Source: Penium margaritaceum (taxonomy: Eukaryota > Streptophyta > Zygnematophyceae > Desmidiales > Peniaceae). From it: a DNA stretch of 24,220 nt. The translations under genes were made by a program, and so were the position numbers. The notes below the pieces were generated by a model. The model searched no databases and was not told the origin of the DNA. It saw nothing but the letters and a program-made list of their open reading frames with translations. Every line of letters starts with the position of its first letter. The first letter of the stretch is position 1. Shown in pieces: positions 1 through 8,712 of the stretch. The DNA lies in NCBI GenBank assembly GCA_023375785.1, contig SZWC01009526.1:73045-97264 (forward strand), read 5' to 3'.

Positions 1-2
1 GG

Positions 3-419
3 GGGGGGGGGCTGCTCCTTACTTCTTGGGATTCCAGACGTAGACGGGCCTTTTCAGCCAGAGCCAACACGTCCACAGAAGCAGGGCCCTGCTGTGACCC
101 TGGTTGGGCGTCCGACGCAGCAGCAGAGGCTGCTGCCACGAAACTTCTGCCTCTCGCTGAAGAGCTAACCCCAGCTGCAGCAGGGGGCTGCTGCGGCCGC
201 AGGCATGCGGAACGGGATGATGTGGAGGGAAGAGAAGAGTAGTAGGTGCAGCAGCAAGACGAGGAGGGGGAAGAAGAGGAGGGGGAAGAGGAGGTAGAAG
301 GAGAGGAGGGTAGTCTGCCGATGTGTCTCGACGTGAGGGAGAATGCGGAGGGGCACAGCACCCGCAAGGGAGAGGCGATGAAGGCCGCCATGGGACGATG
401 TAACGATGTAACGATGTGA
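3..419 (+). pseudogene. Possible low-complexity coding remnant at left edge (Ala- then Glu-rich)
   Basis: One plus-strand frame is open from the window edge to 239, is interrupted by two adjacent TAG codons at 240-245, and then stays open in the same frame to a TGA at 417-419. The first part reads as an Ala-rich stretch containing LPLAEELTPAAAGG. The second part is strongly acidic, with runs of Glu after VQQQDEE. Similar composition on both sides of the two stops suggests a decayed exon, but GA-rich and CAG-rich DNA stays open easily by chance. No domain is recognised. The G-run at bases 1-11 may mark a contig or assembly edge. Confidence 0.2.
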
Positions 420-434
420 CGATGTGACGATGGG
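395..434. repeat. Short tandem repeat, 8-bp unit ACGATGTR x5
   Basis: Five consecutive 8-mers are visible: ACGATGTA twice, ACGATGTG twice, then ACGATGGG. The array is tiny and has no evident function. Confidence 0.85.
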
Positions 435-638
435 ATGTAACGAGACGACGACGTTTGTCTGCCTAGAAGAGTTCGTGCTCACGGAAGTAGTGCCTGCACG
501 AGACTCACGATCCTCTAGTTCTTGGCGAATACTTTCCCGGAAATTTCGTACTAACGACCCAGGGAGTAACTACATAGGCGGTAGCACAATCTACCCCTGT
601 TTTGAAGAATAAGCCTCATTCCCCCACATCAGAACAAC

Positions 639-700
639 AGATCTCATCCGCCCTTGCCTCGGAAATATAGACCTCATCCGCCCCTGCCTCAAGACAATAT
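639..700. repeat. Tandem duplication of about 31 bp
   Basis: Two adjacent copies (639-668 and 669-700) share the pattern AGAYCTCATCCGCCCYTGCC followed by TC and an AAT-rich tail. They differ by a few substitutions and a 2-base indel. Related fragments (GGAGAATAAG) recur at about 720 and 760, so the stretch 600-780 looks locally duplicated. Confidence 0.6.
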
Positions 701-2323
701 TCCAAATTCTCCCATCTCTGGAGAATAAGATTTTTTTCCCCGTGATCGTAACCACTATGGAGAATAAGCCCCATCCACCCCTCGCACCAGTCGAGATTTC
801 CTTGTGACGGCATATTGTTCATTTTCTCAAACCAAATGGTATATTCATCTTCTTTATAATGTTTTATATGCTTTGCTATAATTTTCATCCATACACACAT
901 CATGTGTTTAAGCGTTTCAAACAAGAAGGTCGAGCGTGTACAATGGTCAAACCTTTTCTCCTAATATTCGTAAAGTTTGACGGTGTAGTTTTAGGATGCG
1001 AATGCGGGTATGTAATAATTCTACACATTTTCATGTCGATTTCACTTGGTTGCATGCCAACAATTGGATAGCGTGGTGGGCGCCTTGTGAAAAGTTGTAC
1101 TCATCATTCTTTTTCCAAAACACATTTGTGACGTTTAGGGTCTACGAACGTGTTGCAACACATGCGGTGGCATGCGTACGTACTCAGAATCATTACACAT
1201 TGCCGAGCCAGTTCACATCACATTGACAGGCCACTCAGATTGCGCCGCAGAAGGCTTCGAAAATTGGCAATTTCAGCATTGCCATGCCTGGTTAACCTGA
1301 GCAACATCATCCACATTTCATTTGCTACTGGTCATTAAGGACATATGCAAGGGTACTAGGTAACATGGTGGGGTATGCATTGTAGTAAAAACTTTCCACA
1401 CCTCTCCTTAGGTTTTAACGTCAATTCAACTCAATGTGTCGTCTCTATTGATGGTGACTCAGCACTGGGTACTAGGCCATTGAGTTTGTTGTATTCGTTG
1501 TTCACACCGTGGTGGTGACAACCCAACATGCCTATGATACAACTACATCGTGTGTGATGCTAGTAGGGTTTTCAAAGAAGAGCATTGTAAGCCTAATTAC
1601 GAAAGTAGATGAGGTATTTAACATGTTTGAATTGTGGGGCATATTGGACAAATTGCAAAAATTTGTTTTAACCCTGGAGGTGTAGCCACTCATTACAAAT
1701 ATCAGTCTTCACGTCAACTTTAGATATAATGTTGTCACACAAACTACCATTGATTAGTTTTCTTATATTTACGTGGAGTATGAAATAATCTATGAAAGCC
1801 ACAACATTCCATGCACGACGTCACTCCACTTCCAGGAGTAAAAGACGGGTCAAAATGTGTACGCTACTTGCAAATGGATGCTCTCACATTGGGGCTCTAT
1901 TTGGATGGAGAAAATTCGATGCCATGAGAAGAAGAAAAGAAAAACATTTGATGTGGTTTGAGACCAACAAGCTGATCAACCCTCCAAACTCAGCTTAGCG
2001 CAAATTTTTGAGGTGAGTTAAGTTCGTTTGGTGTGAGAGGGGCCAAAGTGTGTGGCAACGAATGTTTTTTGGCTCACCTCATAGAGGTGGAAACCTGCAC
2101 TTGCAAGCTTTAGTGGAACATTTTAAAGGCAAGCTGTTGTTTCACATACGGTAAAAAACCATTGGCGGTACCCAAAAAGGGCCCTTCCAAGGGTTATGTG
2201 GGAGTCACACCCACTAAAATCACCCTTATTAAAAGTGTCAGAACAATTTCAGTGACGAAAGAAAGGGTAAGGGTTGGGAAACCTGTTGGGTAAACCTTAT
2301 CCCAGAATACAATTTTTTGAATC
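701..2323. other. Non-coding or unassigned stretch
   Basis: The longest open frames here are 60-100 codons and lack family-like motifs, so I see no gene. Composition is AT-rich. An 8-kDa-sized plus-strand frame at 1792-1998 is Lys/Arg-rich but has no supporting context. Confidence 0.5.
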
Positions 2324-2339
2324 TTATGGATTACATTGT

Positions 2340-2839
2340 GCATCACAAAGAAAGAAGAATTTGGGTCCCAATTCAAGATACCTAGGTTTTTGAGCGAGGT
2401 AAAGATTGTTTGAGATCTTTGATGTGACTAGAGTTGTACGAAGAGAAAGGCATGACCTAGAATGTTTTTTATGAGGGAATGAAGATATGGTGGAGGGGGA
2501 TGTTGAGATGTGAGAGGGCTTCAAATCGATGAAGCCACATCCGTTGGAGGTAGGATCTTAGAAAGAGGGCCCATATGGGGGATTTTCTTTGTAGTTGAGG
2601 TAGAGAAAGAGGATTTCTTGGCTGGTAGAAGGGTGACTGGAAACATAGTGTAGGGAAATCCACTGTAAGAGCTTTTTAACCTTAGCAACATGGGGTAAGT
2701 CAAAGAAAAAATGAAGCATTGTTCCCTCGTGGTTCCAACGACGATAAGGGCCACAATCAGGGAGGAAGTGGTATCTTCTTCGTAGTTGGATTCAACGTAA
2801 GAGTATGCCTATACAAACATCCCTTACATTAGGATGTAG
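2340..2839 (-). pseudogene. Degenerate non-LTR (LINE) reverse-transcriptase C-terminal fragment, putative
   Basis: In one minus-strand frame the sequence reads through a segment with DCGPYRRWNHEGTMLHFFFD, then LPHVAKVKKLLQW. Its layout matches the zinc-finger-like tail of plant LINE reverse transcriptases: Cys pair, Glu, then H-F-F-x-D/C and V-W. Several ligand residues are substituted; the second Cys and the Cys after HFFFD are not seen. A stop (R*IQ) lies upstream. The frame stays open for roughly 40 further residues toward 2340, with at least one more stop. Other minus-strand frames between 2850 and 3590 may be more of the same element, but I could not identify RT catalytic motifs. LINE assignment is an inference from this one motif. 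Confidence 0.33.
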
Positions 2840-3851
2840 GATTTTGTGATGAAATATTGGTAAGATATCTTTCTTTTTGGGGGTTGTGTAAAGGTAAGGG
2901 AACATTTTGAGAGTGGGGCTGTTGTATTTTTAGGGCCATTGAATGTGCTAAGGAGATGACGGGTGGAAGGGGGGGTTGGGAGATGGTGGAGAAGCAATGA
3001 GTTGGGAAGAGAGAAGATCTTGCATGGGTCATGTCCGTGCTCTCTTTAACAATTGTGGGTACTAATGCAAAAATTGGAAGGTGGACCCATCAAAGTCGGC
3101 GATGTGGGAAAATGGTGTGGGTTATCCAATCCATTGCAAATCCCGTAAATGGAATAAAGTAGGGTGAACTTGTATGGGTGAGTTCAGTTCTATTGGTGGG
3201 TATTGGGCTGATCTCTGAAACATGAAGTAGTCAAAAAGTTGGGTAAGGTTATTGGGGAGATAAGAGATCGTAGAATTGTCTTTAATTTTATCGGTATGGA
3301 GTGGTAGATTTTACTTAGGAGGGGAACAGCGGTTGGGATATGTCCTAAAGAGGCAAGTTGCATGGTTGTGCACTTTTGAAAGCCAAGACAAGGAGTCTTA
3401 CAATTAGTCACTGTGAAACACACACATTTGGGACCCATCTTTCCAAGAAATAGGCCTTTCACATAGCCTGCACGCCATGTTTTCCCCATGGTTGAGGTAT
3501 GTATAGCTACGGGGCCCTCAAAGAGAAATCGTGCACAAAAGTTGCTTCCTACTTTGTGACTCTTGATACCAAATGTGAGAGTCAACACGCACCAAGAAAT
3601 ATGTTTGAAGTAACTAGGAAAGGCATTCTATTCATTCATTTTTATTCAAGTGCTTTGAGAGGGCGTTTTTTAGGGAAAAGATGTGAACCTAGGCAGAGAG
3701 ACATGAAAATCAATGTCCACAAAAATCAATGATGAACTGGATTTATGTAATATGACTTATGAAACTTCATGTGAAAATATCACTTTACACAATCTAAATA
3801 TCATCATCATTTTTTTGACAATATGGCTGATATATTCATGCAAACATGAAC
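2840..3851. other. Unassigned AT-rich stretch, possible further LINE debris
   Basis: A minus-strand frame of 132 codons (3190-3588) and one of 67 codons (2829-3032) lie here in the same orientation as the putative LINE tail. Neither shows motifs I recognise. No RNA gene or repeat was seen. Confidence 0.3.
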
Positions 3852-3945
3852 ATAAGCCTGACACATCCGTGAGGTAAATATTAACCACGTCATCTCCAAA
3901 ACATTTAAAAAGAAACTATGCTTTGCCCGTTGCATGGCCATGCCT

Positions 3946-3969
3946 GATCGGCGATGCAAGTCGCCGATC
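3946..3969. other. Hairpin in the left inverted arm
   Basis: The arms GATCGGCGA and TCGCCGATC are perfectly complementary across a 6-base loop. The equivalent place in the right arm (20041-20064) also folds, with a different sequence. Confidence 0.6.
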
Positions 3970-4016
3970 GAGGAAAGCGAGGGGGATGATGTGTCACCCC
4001 CCTCGTCGCAAGAATC

Positions 4017-4184
4017 GCGATCAAGTGATGAGCCTTTTGTTTTTTTTTGGGACTGGCAAACCCCCATTCGCGGATTTAGGGTTTTCTATGTTTGCGTGTG
4101 CGAAGCCCACACAAAAAAAACCTACATCCACGAATGGGGGTTTGCGAGTCTCCAAGAAAAACAAAAGGCTCATCGCTCGATCGC
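4017..4184. other. Internal inverted repeat (subterminal hairpin) within the left arm
   Basis: Segment 4017-4075 is largely complementary to 4126-4184. Both carry the GATGAGCC...CAAACCCCCATTCG pattern or its complement, with about 50 bases between them. The loop contains a further short stem (GTGTG...CACAC). The right arm keeps the CGAATGGGGG core of the same fold, so the hairpin belongs to the element. Confidence 0.7.
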
Positions 4185-4652
4185 AATCGAGCAGAAACTC
4201 CTGTTTTGAGTTTTTTCAACAAACAAAACCCACTTTACTACATGAAAACCGCTTTCAAACCCTACCCCAAATTACAATCAGGGTTGTAGGGGTCTATTTT
4301 TGCGTGGGCTCCTGCTAGGCCCCACACTAGTGGGGCCCATAAGGTTCCCTTTCAATACATGGGGTGTTTTAAACCTCCCACTCAAAATCCTCACGAAACT
4401 TTGTGAAACAATTCACAAACTATGAAGGGTTCTATGATTTTCCTTTCATGTCTAACGATGTCAGCATGCTGTCCCTTGATGGCATACTGCGTCGACATAG
4501 TGTATATAGTTGGATATTGCGGTTTCTTTACATTCTCGCTGGACATAGCATTAGTAAAGAAGAGAAACCCCAGAATTGGATATGGCGTAGTTAATGTGCA
4601 AAATGTGGATATGGAGATTGATATCGAGAATTCTGTGGATATATGGTCACTC

Positions 4653-4919
4653 TCCTCTTTTGTTTTCCATGATTTCACTTGCGTTTGTTTACTATAAGAT
4701 AGAACTTACTTAAAACATATGGAAGTTCTTATGTGACGTTTTCATAGTTTTACTTAAATGAATTTCAAGAAAGTATTAAAATCAATCACAAATAGTCAAA
4801 ATGGCCAATCATCAAGAAATTCAATTAGTTAGATGAATAGAAATAATAATTTACTGGTTTGGTTCTATGTGAAACGTCTTTCAAATGCATTTTGTTATAT
4901 TTCATTTGATGATTGCTGA
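4653..4919. other. AT-rich interior of long-TIR element, left of chromovirus insertion
   Basis: This spacer lies between the left inverted arm and the chromovirus LTR. No open frame or motif is seen. With 18748-19383 it forms the interior of the interrupted element. Confidence 0.5.
4915..4919. repeat. Target-site duplication, left copy (GCTGA)
   Basis: GCTGA immediately precedes the TGTAACCTG start of the left LTR. ACTGA at 18743-18747 immediately follows the right LTR. Four of five bases match, as expected for a 5-bp Ty3/gypsy duplication with one later mutation. Confidence 0.65.
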
Positions 4920-5835
4920 TGTAACCTGACAGGTAGACGAGGTGCGAGCCTCTGTGGTTGAGTGAGCCCTTGGGATGTGATTTCTCATGGCAATCGCGCT
5001 AGTTGGTCGTGGAGATTCACTTTGCCATGAAGTGCCATCTCTGACGAATGACTCATCTCACAAGTATGCCCCAACCAAGGTCGGGGCGTGGAGTCCTTAT
5101 CGTCATAGGCCAACCCAAGAGGGAAGATGGAGGATATTATTTTATCTGTCAATTTTGTCGACGGGTTGACGCCACTCGACTAGATACATTTCTCTTGTTG
5201 AGTCAACCCGTTAAACTATACTATGTGGTCCAAGTGAAAACCCTAAGTTTTCGGCATGAGTAAGGATGGGGATGTGGTGGCAAAATATCTTTGCGCGTGC
5301 AATGGTTTTTTGCCACCACTCGGCGCCCCTTGTCCGATGGCGTGGTCAACACATTTGTAAAATTTTGTTCACCACGCCACCAAGTGGAGGTGGCACTCAG
5401 CGGGGTGGTCCAGTCGGAACGCCGGAAGGTGGCCCCTCGCGAGCCTCCTCTTCATGACGAGGGACCTCGTGAGTGGCCCCTTGATGGGAGGGCACCCCTT
5501 GTAATGTCACATTGGTTCATTCCCAATGCGACGATGTGGGCCCCGCATAGCCCATCGCGACTATTTACGATGGACTTGCATTCTACCGCTCAAGGTCGTG
5601 AGACCTCGAGCGGCGGTCAGATAGTGTGAGGCACTATCTTCTTGCTCTCCTTCAAATCGATAGCTTCTATGAAGCTTCTCGTTCACAAGGCTAGTCGGCG
5701 AAGAGTTCTTCCCACCGTCTGGTCGATCAAAGCTGGGTTTATCCCCGCATTTTAAGAAAGAGGACACAACAGACCATCTAGGCCTGGATCTAGGCCTTGT
5801 AATAGACTGACCTATGTTATGCCAGGTTTGTTGCA
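4920..5835 (-). repeat. Chromovirus 3' LTR
   Basis: Homologous in direct orientation to 17803-18742 (for example GGTGCGAGCCTCT, GTTGGTCGTGGAGATTCACT, GGAGGATATTATTTTAT, GAGTCAACCCGTTAAACTAT). On the minus strand it runs TGCAACAAACC...CAGGTTACA, so it has TG...CA ends. Open frames inside it (for example 5291-5629) are not genes. It contains a short stem around GCTCAAGGTC that is also present in the other LTR. Confidence 0.92.
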
Positions 5836-5848
5836 TTCCTCCCCTTCT
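5836..5848 (-). other. Polypurine tract of chromovirus
   Basis: Minus-strand AGAAGGGGAGGAA directly abuts the 3' LTR start TGCAACA. This is the expected plus-strand priming site and fixes both orientation and LTR boundary. Confidence 0.88.
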
Positions 5849-6235
5849 AAAGTAAGCTGTCTTCAGTGCAAGAGGGTCTAGAGTAGTTGCTGGTGGAAGG
5901 AGACATGCTTTGTTGGCCAAAAAATTATTCCTTAGGTGCATCTTTTGGATCATGCGCCATTGGACAGGAAGAGAAAACTTAAAATGTTAAGATGGATTTC
6001 CTTCACGAGTACACGATCGTACATAGATCAGCCAAGTTCACATGAATAGTTTTCACAGCTAACGCTTCCTCTCCCTCTTGTGAGAAGCATCCTCGCGACC
6101 ATCAGCTTGGGCGTCCCCATGCGTCCGAGATCATTGTCGTTGTGCACTTGTCGGTACTCTGACTCGTGAAGGTTCCCTACGTGGGGCTTGTGCCATAGTG
6201 GTACCCTCGGGGTCACAACTGCAATAACGAGCAGC
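5849..6235. other. 3' untranslated stretch of chromovirus
   Basis: This lies between the pol stop codon (TAG, complement of 6236-6238) and the polypurine tract. I see no coding features beyond short chance frames. Confidence 0.6.
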
Positions 6236-6388
6236 CTAGTCTTTCCAATAGTCCTTGATCATAGCGGTTGGGACACGAATCTTAGACTCCCAACTATTAT
6301 GTTCGGGTCCACAACTAGCCCAGCTCACGAGGTATTCCTTCACAACACGTTTAGCGCATGTACGTTCACGTTTTTGCAGGAGCCCATG
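6236..6388 (-). pseudogene. Chromodomain at the C-terminus of chromovirus integrase
   Basis: The minus-strand frame ends at TAG (6236-6238). It contains HGLLQKRE, KEYLVSWASCGPEHNSWES and, at the end, KDYWKD. This is the usual chromovirus chromodomain arrangement, Y-L-V-x-W-x-x-x-G-P-E-x-x-x-W-E. Such domains bind chromatin marks and steer integration, often toward heterochromatin. The Y-L-V-x-W core and the WE motif are present; the second aromatic position of the cage (W/Y in KGY) reads Cys in the xSCGPE segment. The frame differs from the upstream GPY/F segment, implying a frameshift near 6389. Confidence 0.85.
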
Positions 6389-6790
6389 CACCTCATACAA
6401 ACTTTACTTATGAGTATTTCAAGCAGTGGCTGAACTGTTCTTGATGCTGCATAAGGTGCGAGGAGGCTGACATGAAACACGTCATGGATCTTCATGACCT
6501 TTAGAAGAGCAAGGCGGTAAGCGACCTCACAAATTTTGTGAGTGACCTTGAATGTTCCGACCCATGTAATGAGGATCTTCCTTGCTTCAGGCATCTTGAG
6601 GCGCATGTTCTTTGTGCTCAAATCCACCTGGTCATTGACAGAAAATGTGATGTCCTGGCAACCAGCATCGGCATAGGCCTTATAGTGATGCTTCGATGCA
6701 TGGAGGTATTCACGTGCTTCTCAAAAAAGTGTGTCCATGCGATCGGCAAGGGCCTAGGCGGAGGGTACCTGATTCTCGCCCCCACCGCGC
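6389..6790 (-). pseudogene. Chromovirus integrase C-terminal region with GPY/F module
   Basis: Minus-strand reading gives DRMDTLF then a stop, then EAREYLHASKHHYKAYAD and VDLSTKNMRLKMPEARK. It goes on with WVGTFKV (the GPF position, Pro replaced by Thr), VAYRLALLKVMKIHDVFHVS and LLAPY. These match the conserved integrase tail that precedes chromodomains, in which RI-H-x-V-F-H-V-S-x-L is the signature. At least two in-frame stops are visible in the upstream part, so the copy cannot make a full integrase. Confidence 0.85.
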
Positions 6791-7300
6791 CTCACGAACG
6801 AGAAGGATACTATCGGATGCCGGATGTAGTTCAGAAAAAACGATGTATATTTCGTGGATTCATGAACAAAGTTGGTTTATACAAACTTTTCTGGACTAAC
6901 AAACTCATCCGACCCATCCATCGAAGGATCCACGTACATCCGGAGCATTTGCTCCAGAGTTTGGTTCATCCGTTCTGTTTGTCCATCCATTTGTGGATGA
7001 AAAGCAGTGGACATCTTTTGGTGGTGCCAAAGATCTCACCAAGTGCTTTCTAGAATTTAATTAAAAACTGCACATTTTGATCAGAGATGATGCTTAACTG
7101 CAGCAAATGTTGTCAAACAACAGTGTCCTTGAAGATGTGTGATGTTTCCTTGGCAGTCGCATGCATGGTTGTGGGCATGAGAAGCGCCATCGTGGTAAAA
7201 TATTCGACCACAAAGAGAATAAAATCATGGCCACAAGGTGTCTCGGGTAAGCCAATGATGAAATCCATGCTCACTTCTTCTCATGAGGAGTTAGGCACCT
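6791..7300 (-). pseudogene. Chromovirus integrase catalytic core (DDE), frameshifted
   Basis: The three catalytic acidic codons are visible: Asp in SMDFIIGLP (7263-7265), Asp in IISDQNVQF (7080-7082) and Glu in the QTER motif (6973-6975). The family spacing between the second Asp and the Glu is 35 residues (105 bases). Here 104 bases lie between the two codons, consistent with a single-base deletion near the KRC/KMS position. In-frame stops follow DTVV and KF, the latter where Trp is usual. Downstream the signature FFLNYIRHP is recognisable. The active-site residues survive although the frame is dead. Confidence 0.9.
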
Positions 7301-7666
7301 GGAGGGGCTTCAGCAATCCTACTGGTGCCTTGTTCCTCGACTTGTTCCGGATGCACAAGTCATAGGTTTGGATGTAATTGCGTACGTCATACAACCATCC
7401 AGGCCACCAATAATGCTGTGAAAGAGCCTTTCTCATTTTTGCTATACCAAGGTAGTCAGCTGCTACTAGGTTATGGAACTCAAAAAGGATCTCATCTCGC
7501 AGCTTTTTGGAGTTGGACACAACCACCAATTTTCTCTTCCAGTAGAGACAAGAGGCTTCCACCAAGCCATATCAGTCAACGTTACCCTGGTCAAACCATG
7601 GGTCATCAAAGTATCCCATGCGGAAACGTTGTATGAATGGTGTGAAATGTGTAGTTGGTGTTGGTG
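7301..7666 (-). pseudogene. Chromovirus integrase N-terminal zinc-binding region, left part of split pol
   Basis: Minus-strand frame 7281-7565 carries FHNLVAADYLGIAKMRKALS, then QHYWWPGWLYDVRNYI and YDLCIRNK. The retroelement HHCC finger would have a second His at the position read here as Tyr (ADYLGI) and a Cys at the position read as Tyr (TYDLC), so two of four zinc ligands are lost. Upstream, to the insertion point at 7667-7671, the same frame is open except for one TGA. Its linker, including GYFDDPWF, continues the RNase H side once the nested element is ignored. Confidence 0.88.
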
Positions 7667-7671
7667 TTTGG
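7667..7671. repeat. Target-site duplication TTTGG, left copy
   Basis: TTTGG directly precedes the left LTR of the nested element. The identical pentamer follows its right LTR at 13539-13543. Confidence 0.93.
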
Positions 7672-8701
7672 TGCTGGAATTTTGCACGACCACAACAAAG
7701 GCTTGGTTGGCCTTGCTGTCATGCCAGGACCTTTGGTGTGCCAAGCAATGCTTGTACAACTGTTGAGAAATGAATGCAGAAGCTCTCATTGTACTACAAG
7801 AATACAAAGTACAACAATACTATGTACAAGCTCAGCAACAACCTATGAACAACTCAGCAACAGAAACTTGACAGAGCCTGGCCCAAACTAGGCGCAACGT
7901 CTTGCTAGGCGTCAAGCCTTGTAGCAAGAGTCTTAGCATGTCGACCTTCTTCGGCGTTAACAGGCCTTCAGGATTTCAGGAAACCTCCTCTCCACGCTAA
8001 CACACTTCCGCCAGAGTCAGTGGGTCGTCAGAGGGAACCTCCAGGCAACTCTAGCAGCACCGGTATCTGAGTCTGGTAGAGAGACGAAGCGGCTCGTAGA
8101 CATGCAGAATAGTTGATGCTGATACAATGGAGTTGGAGAGACTGGAATTGGTTACTGGAGTCACAAATGGTGCTCCCTTCTATACTGCTACTCTGGCTGG
8201 TAGCGGTCTTGGCGGTCCAGGCTGCTCGAATAATGGTGGCGGTCCCGGCGGTCCCAACCGCTGATGTAGTAATGTGTCCTCCAACATTGGAGGAGACTGA
8301 TGATGTAGTAAATCCTCCACGAGGTTGCATGTGAGCTAGGCAACCTCGTTGATGCCTGTACTATGGCTAAGGCAACCCTCATAGGCTTCGTACTCTCTAA
8401 GATTGCCTCGTACGAGGCAGCTACCAAGTTGTCGAACCTTGGACATCACTCCAGTGAGTTGGCCGAGGTAGTTCCACCTTTCTTGGACACACCAAACCAT
8501 GTGTACACGTCCAGGGCTTGAACACGCCCTTGAGGACTAAAAACTAGGAATAATCTGGCCCTGTACATTGGAAATTCCCCATAGGAAAATTTTCGGTGAA
8601 TCACGGTAAAATCCGTAACTTCACGTGGACTCCTCCAAAAGTGAAACCGACTGCGTCGTGCTGAAGCCAAAATCCAACGTAGTTATCGCCTCACTCCAAC
8701 A
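7672..8701 (-). repeat. 3' LTR of nested element
   Basis: 1030 bp, closely similar to 12516-13538 throughout. On the plus strand it begins TGCTGGA (from TGTTGGA by one change) and ends TCCAACA, so the ends are short inverted repeats. Compared with the other LTR it has an extra 9-base GGCGGTCCC-type unit near 8250. Plus- and minus-strand frames within it are shadows. Confidence 0.95.
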
Positions 8702-8712
8702 ATCCCCCTCAA
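8702..8712 (-). other. Polypurine tract of nested element
   Basis: Minus-strand TTGAGGGGGAT abuts the 3' LTR start TGTTGGA. It is the expected plus-strand primer and supports minus orientation. Confidence 0.85.

Larger units (their letters stand above)
3852..4652 (+). repeat. Left arm of a long inverted repeat (long-TIR element, foldback/MULE-like)
   Basis: This arm is homologous to the reverse complement of 19384-20157. Shared landmarks in order are TAAGCCTGA near the outer end, TGGCCATGC, CGAATGGGGGTTTG, CAAATTACA, CATGGGGTG, CAGCATGCT, GATGGCAT, GTTAATGTGCAAAA and GGATATAYGGTCACTC at the inner end. Many substitutions and indels separate the arms, so the element is old. The outer boundary is approximate: homology fades beyond TAAGCCTGA and I could not find a target duplication. 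No transposase is visible, so it is a non-autonomous element of uncertain superfamily. Long arms would suit Mutator-like or foldback elements. Confidence 0.75.

Noticed and set aside
3923..4318. 131-codon plus-strand frame
   Set aside because: Falls in the hairpin-rich left inverted arm; the matching right arm does not preserve it.
5291..5629. 112-codon plus-strand frame, with a counterpart at 18147-18443
   Set aside because: Lies within both chromovirus LTRs, antisense to the element; shared only because LTRs are duplicates.
6538..7053. 171-codon plus-strand frame
   Set aside because: Antisense shadow of the integrase, whose motifs are clear on the minus strand.
8028..8330. 100-codon minus-strand frame inside LTR
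   Set aside because: Lies in the nested element's LTR and differs by indel from its twin; no motif.
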